The notes below the pieces were generated by a model. That model was not told the origin of the DNA. It made no database searches and saw only the letters and a program-made list of their open reading frames with translations. This document shows, piece by piece, positions 49,916 through 61,818 of a stretch of 64,000 nucleotides of DNA. Every line of letters starts with the position of its first letter. The stretch's first letter is position 1. Position numbers and translations under genes: made by a program. The stretch covers positions 3,044,563 through 3,108,562 of the forward strand of contig NC_071348.1 in assembly GCF_027744825.2 (NCBI RefSeq), written 5' to 3'. The stretch comes from Synchiropus splendidus. Taxonomy: Eukaryota; Chordata; Actinopteri; Syngnathiformes; Callionymidae.

Positions 49916-52796
49916 TTTACTTACTTCAACTAACTGTAAAGTCATTTACAGAAAGAACAACAATACTGTGTATAGTCATAGAATGAACTGAACTTCAATT
50001 GTATTCTACGCACTAAAAAAATATGTTCACTATAAAATCAAGTAATATGTCCTGACTAAATGAATTAAAACACAGATGAATCCAAAAGTTGGACTGAATC
50101 TAGTCTAAAACACTACTACCTGTGTAAACAGGAAGTGACCAGTGAGGAAGGCGGGGCATTGAGCATGTGTGTAGCTGAGTCACAAACAGCACAGAACAGC
50201 ATATATTGGATAAGTAGACATTAAGATGAAGTTAAAACAATGAAGAAGAAGGACGTCTTAGAATCTAGAATCCAAGACTGAAGGAGGCAACTCAATCTGG
50301 AATGTGGGTGGGTTGAATTTGGACCCAAAACTACCAAGGTGAGTTCCCTTGTTCCATGCTAAAAACGGCCTCAATGCTGCCAGCCATGCGTCGATGGTTG
50401 AAGTTACATAGTGTCTCATGCTACTCTGTCACCTTGGTCAGTCACCTCACGCTTCAGAGCTGAAATAGAAGCTTGTAAACATCAAAACTTGGGAAGCTGA
50501 GCCATGAAAAATGCAAACTTGTGATGGTGTTCTGAGTTACGCAGGCTCATGGTGCGTTGAACGTTAGCTACACCTGCATTATTGATGTTAGCTTTAGTTA
50601 TTGTTGAAAGAAAAAAAGAGCGTTTTAGAGTAAGAAAAACGAATTAATAACACTGAATGTGGCAGCAGTAGCCTCCATGTTTAGAACAACAAAGTCCCAA
50701 ACACCGGAAGATGAAGCACTTTTGAAGCCTTCCTCACGCACTCACGAGATATTGTTGATCACGGTTCACATCTGAGAGGCTTGCAAGTAAACATTTACAT
50801 CAAGAACATACTCCTCTTTTTATGTGAGGCTGTGTTGATTTGAAACCTGCCTGGCGTGCGGCCGGGGAAGCCGAGCGAGTCGTGATGAAAGAGGCAGCCT
50901 GATGGATTCATGTCAGCCATGTGAAGAGCACATTTGTTTCCTTGTGTTATCTCAGGGATGAGCGACACCTGCATCAAAGAAATAACGTCTGTATGTACAG
51001 TAGCCTGAAGCATCACGCCATCCTTTGGCTCAACTCTGAGCTTTGAACCAGACTTCAAAACCCCTTCTTTCATTCACACACACCTAATATTATAATAATA
51101 ATATAAGGTGTGTGTTTTTCTGTTTGACGGTGTCATTGTGTATTAGACCATTGCTGATTTTAGTCGAAGAAAAATCCAATTATATTGCATTTGAATTTGC
51201 ACTGTAAATACTAGGAGTGTGTTTCATAGCTATAATAAAAATTCTGGAGCAAAAATATAAAAATAAATAATAAAATAAAATCCATAAGCGCTGTGTATTG
51301 GCGGCAATATGGTGGTACGATACAATGTACGACGATGAAAGGGCTATAATATACTGTACGTCCCTTCAATGGGCTTTTATCTGTCCTCCACAGCTTGTTG
51401 TTTCTTCAGCAACATTATGTACCTGTTCTTCTTCATTTGAAATCATAACTGTGTCAGTGTGCACCACTTATGTTTGTAAAGTACCGGCTGCAGTCATCGT
51501 GAGAGGAACTTGACTCAAAAATCCAAATGGATGGAGATGAAGGAGTCATGCTCCTCACGCTGGAGCTTCATTTGCAGGTCTAAGGCTGTGGTGACACAGT
51601 CATCTGCAGGAATTCCCCGGGTGAATATTCTTGACATTCTCTTAAAGGTCGCTGAGGCGGAGCACTAAACAAGCGGTGAGGACTTTGGCTTGCCATTGTC
51701 CATCTGCCTTGCACAGGAAGTGTCACAGAACCGAACCGACACCAATTCCAGGGCACAGCTCATCGGCCATTTTGGTAGTCCAGAGTACAGTTTGAGGGAA
51801 AGCTATGGTATTAGTGAGTGGAACTGGTCTACTGAAGAAAAAAGGCAGCACCTTATAGAGGAGGACGGACTTTTTACATGGCTTGCACTTTGTTTTGTTG
51901 TCTCTGAGCCTAAAGATGAAATATCTTTGGAACACAGATGCATGAAATCCTTCAGATTATTTGTATGTTTTGAACGTTTGGCTTTAAATGAATGGACTCA
52001 GTGATGTCTCGTGAGTAGGAAGTTTTGTTTGGCGCTGACTTGAATCAAAAATGTGTCGCCACTTACCAGCACTGCGGCCGCGCGAACGCACCCTCAGGGT
52101 TAACTGGGATCCTTAACAGGTTTGCCATTCACGTTCCTGAATAAGCTGCCGTCAAAAAGCCTTTCATTTCTTTGTGATCGCTGCACAGATGTAGCTGCAG
52201 AGGCGAAGGTGAGGCAGGAATTCAAAGCTCGGCGTCTTGTAAATAATCAACTTATTTAGCTGGTAGAAAACGCCAAGGTCAGAAAGCGGCTGTTTCTCAG
52301 CCGTGATTTTCGAGTGCAGATTGTCTCAGCTCCTGGCTTTTCTCAGCCTCTCCGGATGCATTAAAGATGTCATTTAGGTTGTTAAATTCACATGAAATCT
52401 CAACTCAACCAACGACGACGGCCATGTTTACAATCCTCCTCAGCTCAGAGCATATAATCGAAAGATTGCCAGGCCACGATCCATATTCTCCGGCGTCGTC
52501 AGGTTTCAGCAACAATATGTGGCAGCGTCTGCTGTGGGGAATATTTGCACTATTGTGCTTTGCTGAGATAAAGAGCGTGTTGTGAGAGTATGAATAAATA
52601 GCTGTGAGCGACGGGTGACTGACAGCAAACACTCAAGACAGTGGACCTTCTGTAAAACTCCGGCGAGGAACCTGCTTTCCTGCTCATGTCCCGGTGAACT
52701 TGACCCCTGCTGGTGGTGGGAAGAGGTTTTTAATGCCGCACGCGGTGCTGAAGTCTTGCTCTGCCTCCTTAAAAATATTGTCTTGATAATCTAAAC

Positions 52797-53189
52797 CAGG
52801 GGTTCTTAACTGTTTTGAGCTCGGGGCCCACCTTTCCCAGAACAAATGGGTCTGAAGCCCATTCAATAGAACTGAGTGTAAAAGTGTAAATGAAAGTATG
52901 GCCATAAAATATTGCAATTCACAATCAAAACTGCTTCAACAGGTGCTTTCATGAACAGTGTTTACTGTTGGGGCGCCATCACTTTATCATGTTTACTTTT
53001 CAAGAACTTCTCCATAGCTGGTAACTATCACAGATTTGCAGCTGTCAAGTCAATTCAGTGACTCACTACTGCCACCATATGTGGCTCAAGGATTAAAACT
53101 GAGCGTATCGCGGCCCAGGGGTGTAAAACAAAAAAACGTTTAGCGCCCCCTAGAACATTGGGCCCCTGCCCTATGGTTAGGAGTCACTG
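52797..53189. mobile_element. hAT-like MITE, 393 bp, with 8-bp TSD
   Basis: The element starts CAGGGGTTCTTAAC and ends in the inverse of CAGTGACTCCTAAC, with gggcccac/tgggcccc subterminal words. It is flanked by atctaaac (52789-52796) and atctagac (53190-53197), an 8-bp target duplication with one mismatch. The left end, through ggcccacc.. agaacaaatgg.. gcccattcaa, recurs at 56,933-56,995, showing a dispersed family. There is no coding capacity. Confidence 0.8.
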
Positions 53190-53199
53190 ATCTAGACCT

Positions 53200-55050
53200 T
53201 CTCTGCTTTGTTTTTGCATCATAATGCCATCTTCTTCATGTAATTGAAGTTGCTTTCATCCTAAGAAGACATGAAACGTCTTTCTTTTTGGTTATTATGT
53301 TGTCATCGGTTCAATAAGAACCAGAGTTTGGCTTTAGTTTTGTTCGCGTGTGATGCTTCAGAGCGTGTGCTAGCTTACATTTCCTTTGCGAGGTTCTTGT
53401 GCTCTCTTCTCCGGAGCGTCAGCTGAACAAAGAAAATTAGAAATGCGTCTCCTTAATGTCTTGCGGGTCATGCCTCTGTGATCCTCCTCGCCTGGGCTGA
53501 TAAGCGCACAGCCATTTTGGGGCTGAGGATTCTGGCAGGATGACGGCATCAGCAGCCGCCGTTATCTGCAAGTTCAATAACACATCGACGAGAGGTTTGC
53601 CATGAATTATCGGGGGAAGTGCAGCGGAGCGCGGCGGGGGACATCAAGGATGACGAGATTCCAAGCAGGTTCTTATTGCGATCTCGGCAGAAGAAAGGAG
53701 CTTTGTTGTGGATACAAGCTGCCTCCTTGTCTTGCCATCGAGCAGCGCTCGGCTCCACGCCTCCTGCTGCTTCACATTGACTTGGTGCTGGAACTCCTCA
53801 CGCTCATGAGTCCATTATTCCGCTGCTACGGTGGAATATAGATCGTCCTCAAACCAGGTTAGCATAGTGAATATGGGACCCGCTAACCTTTCCTCTCGGT
53901 TTTGTTTGAACGGTTCATGACAGAAAACTGGCGCCACTTTCTTTCAACAGTCACAACATGTGAGACACATCCAAGCTGAGAGCTTTCTACCACCAAGAAA
54001 CTCTGTCCATGTTCTGGATAAAAATATCTGAGACCATTTTTTCAGAGCTCATGAAATGACACAAAAGGTTTGTAGTGTGGCCACTCGCTGCCGCCCCCAG
54101 AGTCCTGCTTGCTTTCCAGTGATCCACCAGTCATGAGTTGGTGATGAAAATGCCAGCTCTGGTGGGACGCTTCCTGTCAGCGGGGTCCAGTCAGGATGTT
54201 GGCAAAGTGGCATCAGCTTGTGCAGCCATTGTGCTGTGTATATCGTCCAGTTGCTACGGTCCCCATTCATGGACGTGGTGAGCCCAGGAAGGAGGGTGGG
54301 CGTGTCTGCCGAGGACGACTGGCTGTCACAGGAAGTGCCCGGAAAAGAGAACATCTAACCTTCATTTGGGATCCATTTGAAAGAGCTTGTAGAGGGCGAC
54401 GCTCCAAATGTTCTTTTGTGCTATTTCTATTAAATCTCAGTGTGTCATCCTCAGTCTGGCACCTTCCATTAAATGTAATTCCTGGTTAAATGAAGTGTGT
54501 CGGCGGCAATGAAAGCAGCCGGCTCTGGTCCTGGAGCCTGGTCATTAGCGTCGGGCCAAGGTTGCCTTTTACCTGCTTACAATTAACTCTCCGACTATTA
54601 GGAGCTCATAGATTAAAACCTGCCGCTCACCGCGATGACGACCAGGAGCTTTTTTTTTTCTTCCCCGTCATCTGTGGCGGCGTGTGAAGTTGTCCGTCAG
54701 AGGTAATTGGACCTCAGAGAGCTGTAGAAGCAGCAGCAAAAAGGGACTGCTGGAGCAGATTGCCCGAGCGCCCGCGCGTGTTTGTGCCACACCAGAGAAG
54801 TGTGAGAGCGTGCGGGGAGGAGGAGACGGAGGAGAAAAGAGGAAGCCATTATCCAATATGAATTGCCACTTTCCTCCCGCCAGCCTTCTGTCCATATTCC
54901 ACTCCAGCCAAAGTCCCACTGTTAAAACAATTAGACGGAGAGAGAGACAACACTGGCTGCGGAGACACGGCTCAAGCTTGGCAGGAACAGATTTTCTGCT
55001 GCTTTCCCTGCATATTTCACAGATCGTAATCATCAGATGAAGTCTGGAGG
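53200..55050. other. Gene-poor DNA
   Basis: Nothing beyond short frames is seen. The stretch is non-repetitive and of mixed composition, with no recognised exon. Confidence 0.5.
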
Positions 55051-55052
55051 TT

Positions 55053-55448
55053 TCAGAATGGATCGTCGAACCAATACACTCTGTACTGCTGGTCAGTCTC
55101 TTCCCCAAAACTGAGTCTCAGCTGGAGGCTCAGGACCCACAAGGGGTCATAAAGCCACTTAGAGTCCAAGAAGAGACCTTCCAGACCTGCTTCTGCCCAC
55201 AGCCTCTGATATGCTCGAAGAACTGCAGGAGATCCTGGATGCAAGGGGACAGCTGGAGAGCCGTACCTCATGAAGCCAAGGGGCTGCCGTCGCATGTCAA
55301 GAGCAAAGACGAGCTCCTGAGGCTGAAATGCTTTCAATGTTGTACGTCCTCCGGAATGTCCATAAATGCGTTTCAAGTAACTTGATTTTGGTGGTGGATG
55401 TTCCGCAGTTTCATCAGGTTCACAAATGTTTGGGCCACTTGGCTTAGG
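55053..55448 (-). CDS. Unidentified open frame, possible terminal exon or gene relic
   Basis: A 396-nt frame (131 codons plus TGA) opens right after a minus-strand acceptor-like AG (ctgcag, 55449) and runs to TGA at 55055-55053. The conceptual peptide begins PKPSGPNICEPDETAEH, contains RIYGHSGGRTTLKAFQP, PLGFMRYGSPAVPLHPG and DSKWLYDPLWVLSLQL, and ends YRVYWFDDPF. Its composition, rich in Trp, Tyr, Asp and Pro and free of low complexity, is more protein-like than the other frames in this gene-poor region. The only in-frame Met codons are deep inside, so it would be a 3' exon. No upstream partner exon and no close minus-strand AATAAA was found. I do not recognise the family. It may be a real last exon, a pseudogene piece, or chance. 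Confidence 0.3.
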   Translation of the reverse strand, partial: PKPSGPNICEPDETAEHPPPKSSYLKRIYGHSGGRTTLKAFQPQELVFALDMRRQPLGFMRYGSPAVPLHPGSPAVLRAYQRLWAEAGLEGLFLDSKWLYDPLWVLSLQLRLSFGEETDQQYRVYWFDDPF

Positions 55449-55465
55449 CTGCAGTGATGGCCGAG

Positions 55466-55634
55466 TGAAGCTTCATGAGACGTTGTTGGTACTTTCAACA
55501 CCCACTAGATGGCACTGTTTGCTTATAAATCTTTGAATTCCAGCAACCATTACAAGGAAACCTCGCGTTGCTACCAAACCAAGAGCGCCACCTACTGAGC
55601 GCTGAAATTGAAGACACTGCTTCATGAAGCCTCA
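55466..55634. mobile_element. Small palindromic MITE, copy 2 (169 bp)
   Basis: This has the same terminal inverted repeats as the element at 30,524: tgaagcttcatgagac at the left and cactgcttcatgaagcctca at 55615-55634. It also shares the inner phrase gcgccacctactgagcgc (55585-55602). It lies 17 bp from the putative splice acceptor of the minus-strand open frame ending at 55,053. No clear target duplication is seen. Confidence 0.7.
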
Positions 55635-56924
55635 GCTTCGCTGCACTAGCTCTTCTCTGCAAGCCTCCCGTGTGTGTTGTGGGAGCTCCGAGACGCTAGA
55701 ATGAAGGCATCGGATTATCTAGAAAAGAAACTGATGTAGGACAGTAATATTGCGTAAACACTCCCCTGCAGTATAGGAGGCAGTGAGTGAGTGAGCAGCG
55801 GTATGGTCTCTCCTCAGTGCATTTCAAGTTTGTAATTACACTTGGTTCTCTGAGTCACTCGTCTCCAGGAGTGAAGGGCGGCGGGGTGGGGGGCTCCCTG
55901 GTGGTCTCCCTTTTCATGATGCAAAGAAAACCGAGTTCACCTCCAATTTATTCTGTAATTATTTTCCGATTTATGTGTCAGCTCACCGTGCAGCCGCTGA
56001 ATATTAGGATTTTAGAAAAAAGCCGGTGATTGAAAGGTCGGCGCTCGGCGGGCAGCATCAGCGGAGGCCAGTACTTTTCCGTCTTTATCAGACGAACAGC
56101 GCTGTGCTTGTAAAGCCTCTGCTGTGAATGCACAATAGGAAATGATGGAAATGTCATTTTTGTCACTTCTGTCCCTGCCGCGGCGGCGGCGATGGCGAGC
56201 GCCCCCTGGCACATTGATTCAGAGATGAAGGGGAGCCGCGTGATCCTAAACGCGATGACACAGGACTCTGCGGCTGATTCTTTAGACAGGTGCATGCTGG
56301 GTGATTTATGGCCGCGTCCTCTCGCAGGTCCCTAGGAGCAAATATTGACTGTTTATTTCTCCAAGCTCAAGGCAACGGGGAGGCAGCAATTTCTTTATTT
56401 CTGGGCCTCAGATAAATTGAACCCCGCAAGATGCAAACACACCTGACAGGGAGCAATTTTTTTCCTAACCTTCCCTTCGCCCGCCTCGGAAAATGTCGCA
56501 GGAGGAAAGGAGCAACTTAATAGCAAACATTATTGATTTGTCTTCGCAGACATCTATACTCCACAGGGACATTTCAATTACACAGGGGCTTCACCAATTG
56601 CTTCTCTGTTGGGTGGCCCAGCAGGACAAAGCTCCAGCTGCTGATCCATGACACCAGCAGCAGTCCCAGGACAGTGGACTCCTCCTGTCGGAGCATGAAT
56701 CACTGGGCTGGTGGTCCCACCCCAGGAGGTTACAAGTGTTCTCATTAGGTTTGTGCTCATTTATGCCGCATTATTTAAAGATCTGGAGCTTGAATTTGTC
56801 ACAGAGCTGGTAGAGTTGAAGATGAAAATATATATCGATGGCTATGAATGTCCTACGTCGGAAATTGGTGCCAGCAGTCGGGCCATGCAGCATCTGACAC
56901 ATGAGGTGGTCAGTGTGGTTTAGA

Positions 56925-57010
56925 GCAGGGCTTCCTCACCTTCTTGATCTCAGGGCCCACCTCCAGAACAAATGGCTCCGGGGCCCATTCAAGGAATACA
57001 ACTGATTCTT
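56925..57010. mobile_element. Partial second copy of the CAGGGGTTCTTAAC MITE family
   Basis: The words agggcccacct, cagaacaaatgg and ggggcccattcaa appear here in the same order and spacing as at the left end of the element at 52,797. The first bases (agagcagggcttcctcacc) are a diverged version of the terminal repeat. A matching right end was not found, so the copy is truncated or too diverged to trace. Confidence 0.6.
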
Positions 57011-57689
57011 TACTGACTTCATTTGTGTTCAATAACCAGACACGTAAACAAACCAAAACCTGACAAAATGACATCAAACCATCTGATCAGATGATCATGG
57101 AAAAGTCCAACCAGCACCAGAAGCAGGTGCAAGTCATGATCATCAAATTTAATAGATAAAATTCTGAAGAAAATAAATGCAATAAAGCAATGTGTAAATA
57201 TCATAAAATATTTATTTTTTTCATATATAAACTCTATCACCATAAAATGTTCTAATTCATTTTAAAATGGGGCATTGACATATATAAAACAATATATCCA
57301 AATTCCTATCCCCATCTGAGACAAAAATATATGAATTATAATAAAGATATAGATATACAAATATTTTAAATGACACAGAAAAACTGAATTAATTTGCGCC
57401 TTTCAAGGAGTCATTTATAGTGAAAGAGGAAAAAGTGAGGAATTTATCTTTTCACAGAAGGAGATGAGCGATTGTTGATGGAATTTTTGGGGTGGAACCA
57501 TGAGAATTTGACTTCAGGCGCTCGCTGCACTTCAGCTTGTCTAACCCCCTTCATCCCCTGTGAATTGTGTGATTTACAGTCGGATTAATTTGAATACATC
57601 AGTATATATATTTATCATTAGGAAGCTTCCATATTCAACACTGAAATGGATTTGGCATGATCTGGATTTTGGTTGAATGAAATCAGAAT

Positions 57690-57778
57690 TCAACAACACA
57701 TGAGGGCCACAAGAAATGACCTGCCGTTCTCCATCTGGCCCCCGGGACCCAGGTTTGACACACCTCTTTCACAGTCAC
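57690..57778 (-). mobile_element. hAT-type terminal fragment
   Basis: Read on the minus strand, aggtgtgtcaaacctgggtcc and gggggccagatgg follow in order, then tggccctcatgtg. This is the arrangement at the end of common vertebrate hAT elements. A diverged relative lies at 27,488-27,520 (gactggtgtcaaactcggg). The other end was not found. Confidence 0.45.
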
Positions 57779-57779
57779 A

Positions 57780-59970
57780 ATCTCAGTGCAAGACTGCAGC
57801 GGGGTAGCGCCCCCTGCTGGTGTCCTCAAAACAAAACAAAACAATAAAGAAAGCTCCACATCATCAATAAGCAGACGGTTTGCTTGGGCGGGATTTCGGC
57901 AGCGGACGACCGAGAGGCGCAGACTTGAAGAGAGAGAGAGGGAAAATAGTGCGTAAAAAAACATAAACACGATAAACACTAATTAGCTCCTCTAATTGAA
58001 GTGCGCACTTCAAGTAATTACCAGGCAGCGCAGGAACTATTTACACTCATAAATAATTCTGACAGCCATGGAGAAGCAAAGTCCCAGTGTCTGGGCGCCG
58101 AGACGCCGTCAACCTGTCGCCCTTCCGCCACATCAGCCGCACTTTACTGCTCATGGCTTTTCGTCAACGCTTCATTTAATGAGTCAATAACACCGCAGAC
58201 AAAAGCTGATTTCACACCACATAAGCCGTAACTACACCCAGCGTTAAAAGTTAGAGGGCCACCAGCGCGTAGTGACAGCGCTGAAAGGGCCATAAAGCTG
58301 TGGGCGTGACTCGTCTGCTCGGCTACACTTTGGCTCATATGTCTGTAACAAAAGTGACGTTTCACGGATGTGAACTGTCACCGCTCGGCCAGAGCTTGTG
58401 GAGCTGTTCTGTGGGCCGAGAGCGGCACCGTCACGGCTCAGCTGAGGACCAGGACCTGCCTTCTGTTGGGATGGCTGGACTCCAAACTGGGTCTTCTAGA
58501 GGTCAGAAGGATTGAGGTCACAGCAAGGGTCTGAAGGTGAAAGAAACATTCAGCCACATTTTAGATTGGACCTTGACAAGCTCGAGAGGGAGAGGGAGGA
58601 TGTCCGTGAAGACCCTTGTGAGACTTCTCCGAGGTCTTTCACCAGAACTCCAGGGCTCTGAGCTGAGCTCATGAGGTCACTGTGTTTCCTTATGAAACCA
58701 AGGAATGTTTTCTGTCATATTTGAATGTTCTGAAATGTTGTATTTTTAGCATTCATTTCATTGTTATTCATGATTTTAGCTGCATTTTCCGACATTTGTA
58801 TTAGAACTTTTGAGTTGATCTTTGAACACAGCTTTAAAAGCCCTGTAGCAGAACTTTAACTGAGTAACACAACTTTTCACTACTCTCTGAAACTGTCCTG
58901 AGTCATGTGACTTTCATCCTGTAATTACAGTGCCATTTCAGCCTGTACACGGGAACTCGTCTGTGTACGAAGTAAAATCATCGTACAATTCTTCGTCAAC
59001 GTGCATGAAGTATCGAACACTGAAAGCGAAAAACTGGAACTATGGTTCAAAATATGGACAGAAACAGAACGTAAACACACAATACTGTTTGGATTTGAAC
59101 CAGTGGCTCTTGTAACTCTCTTTTACTGTTGCAGTGCATTCTGGGACTTGCAGTGTTAGCGGTAGCTCTATTGACCCACATGTGATGTGGCCTGAACGCG
59201 GTTGCCAGCCTGGCGCTGGACGACTGTGTCAGGCATGTGTTCTGACCTGAGGAATCTGGACCGGTGACCAGGAGATAACAGCACTGGAATATGATCTGAT
59301 ATCAAACGGTCTGGTCAGAATCAATACAAACCAGTCTGCAATAACAAGTGTGCGGCCGCCTCTGAAGATCCCCCAAGACGCGGAGCTCTCCAGTGGCACC
59401 AGCTGAATAAAGGAGCTGGTCTCACTGTGTGACTCTGCTCGGCACCTGAGAGATAAAACAGACATTTCTGTCCCGCATGCACCAAACACAATAACAGCAC
59501 ATGCAGACAAAGAGCTGCACTGACTCACTCTCACACACACACACACACACACACGCCACGTCCAGTCTGGATGGAAATGATCGGCGTAAAGTGAGACGAG
59601 GTGGAAAATTGTGAGATGCGCATCAATCAAATGGCAGGAGCCAGTTTGAGTCTGGCACGTCTTGCTGTCAGTTAGTGGGTCCACCGGCACCGCCGGCGCC
59701 GTCAGGGAGAATCATCCTGTGTTTGAGAGACGGCTGCTCTCAGCCTCAGGAAAACACACCGACACGTCTCATTCACAAAAAGACCATTCCACCCGACGCT
59801 GGGTTTCACTGACACCAGATGGACCAGGAGAACACGGCGCTTCCAGGATATGAAGCGCCAAATGTCAAAATGAAGACACCTGTTTTTTGCCTGATTTAGC
59901 AAATACTTGTTACATTTGAGACACAACACTTTAATGTTACGTCCCATTGTTTCATCTCTGTAAGTGTTAA
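57780..59970. other. Gene-poor DNA
   Basis: Non-repetitive apart from the CA run at 59,532. No recognised exon. Confidence 0.5.
59532..59554. repeat. (CA)n microsatellite
   Basis: A perfect CA run of about 11 units. Confidence 0.95.
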
Positions 59971-60200
59971 AACTAAATGCTAAATGCTAAATCTAAAATC
60001 TAAAATCTAAATATTACATCTAAATATTAAATCTAAATCTTCAATCTAAATCTAAATATTAAATCTAAATCTAAATCTTCAATCTAAATCTAAATCTAAA
60101 TATTAAATCTAAATCTAAATCTTCAATCTAAATCTAAATCTAAATATTAAATCTAAATCTAAATCTTCAATCTAAATCTAAATCTAAATCTAAATTTTAA
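59971..60200. repeat. Nested CTAAAT minisatellite with a 44-bp higher-order unit
   Basis: The base unit is the hexamer ctaaat. Variant words cttcaat and attaaat recur at fixed spacing. cttcaat starts at 60039, 60077, 60121 and 60165 (spacing 38, 44, 44), so a 44-bp higher-order unit has itself been tandemly copied; the 38-bp unit lacks one hexamer. The left 60 bp are more degenerate (taaatgctaaatg, taaaatctaaaatc). Confidence 0.95.
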
Positions 60201-60738
60201 ATGGAAATCGAACTCTAAATCAGAGCCCCTTCACTCTGGAGCTTGCAGTCAGATTGACAGGACAGTGACTGGACAACCTGGTCCCCACTGGCTGACTTGC
60301 TGACCGAGTCTGAGGTACCAGTCACGCAGGGCCAGTGCTCAGGCCCCCCTGGAGAAGCCGGTCCACCACTGCTCCTGACCCCCTCCCCAAACCCCAACAC
60401 TCTGAAGCTTCTCAATAACCAGTCCAGAGTCCCAAACACAAGCTCAACTGCGACTCCACAATGTTTGGGACTCTTATCACCCGAGTCCCAGTCCTCATTC
60501 ACTCCCCAAAAGAGCTCAGAAGCTTGAGCTGGCTGGCATCTCAAAACTCGGCCGGATGAGATGAATGGCGGTTATTTATCTGCTCTCATCTCGGAGTTTC
60601 CTCCTAAATGAGCGGCAGATGTGGCTCCTCATTAATCAGACCACTTCTGGAGGAGTCAATTAATGGTGGGGTCCATTAGACCAAAACAGCGATTAATAAC
60701 CGCCGCCTGCATCAAAATGTGTGGATTTAAGCACTGGC

Positions 60739-60772
60739 GGCGAGGCGCGGCAAGGCGCGGCGAGGCGCGGCT
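60739..60772. repeat. Short GC-rich tandem repeat (gaggcgcggc)
   Basis: Three consecutive copies of a 10-bp gaggcgcggc-type unit (second copy with an a for g), giving a local CpG-rich spike. Confidence 0.85.
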
Positions 60773-61777
60773 CTGCTCCCATGATGCTTTGCAGGTGCCT
60801 TGATGCCATCATGAGGAGCCTGAGGTCAACGCTGCCAATGTTCACCACTCCATGACTCAATGGAGGAGCGTCTCCATCAGCCTGGACCTCACGGCTTGGC
60901 TGTCCATTTCCCTGCTATCTCCACGGTTTCAATTCAAAAGCTCTGCGCGTGTAATTGGTGAGAGAACAATTTCCTTCTGCTCTTTCTGCTGATGGATGAC
61001 TGTTTACGTGGCGCGGCCATTAAACAAATCACTTTGGGAGATTCTGTTTCTCCCGCTGCAGCCAGGAGGAGTAAGTCAACCTTTGTTCTCTCAGTTTCAG
61101 GCTTTGACAGAACACAGGGAGCAAACAAAGAGACAGCACTCCAGCGCTCGCTGGGGTTCACATTCACATTCAGGCCACACTCAGCCATTAGAATAATTGA
61201 TCCAAACGCTTTTCCTCAGAGTGGAAAGTTCTCTTCTTCCGGTGCACACGGCGCTGGCGCTTTCCTAATGTTCTCATTCGTCACGGGCTCGAGGTTGATC
61301 ACCGAGGTCGTGAAGGTCCTAACATTATTAGAAACAGCAGCTTCTCACACATAAAAAACACTTGTGCTTTGTGTTTGGACATTTCTCATCAGGGTCACCT
61401 CTGCCTCGTCTAGTCACACCTCCATCATGGACCTCACTGGTGAGCGCTCACACTAGCCCACAAATATGGCCGCCAAGGGCCGCAGTCATAACGGTCCATG
61501 ACTGAAATGTAGAATAGAGGGAAGTAAACTGACTGACCAGAGCAGCGTCACCCGAACACTATACGGGGCGGATGTAAACAAACATGGCTGAAGGCCAGAT
61601 CCATGACTCTCTACATCTCGACCCTGTGGAACAGATCAGCAGCTACTGTTTTAACTGGCTGCATTAATGAGCCGCTGAGCAACTCCGCTCACCTCTCAGA
61701 CTCCGCCCATCCAAACCTCCGCCAGGCTCCGCCCTTGTGTGGAGCTCCGGAACAAAACAACAAGCGCACACTACATG

Positions 61778-61780
<3 letters not shown>

Positions 61781-61811
<31 letters not shown>
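61781..61811. repeat. (AT)n microsatellite
   Basis: A perfect AT run of about 15 units. It creates artefactual Ile-Tyr frames on both strands. Confidence 0.97.

Positions 61812-61818
<7 letters not shown>

Larger units (their letters stand above)
35770..52785. other. Gene-poor DNA, 17 kb
   Basis: No coding exon with a recognisable motif was seen on either strand. It contains the repeats listed separately, a 43,640-43,810 stretch with repeated ccacatttct/ccacgtttct words, and several non-repetitive stretches that could be regulatory. Confidence 0.5.

Noticed and set aside
51690..52004. 104-codon plus-strand frame
   Set aside because: No family resemblance, no splice or promoter context, and no repeat of the pattern elsewhere.
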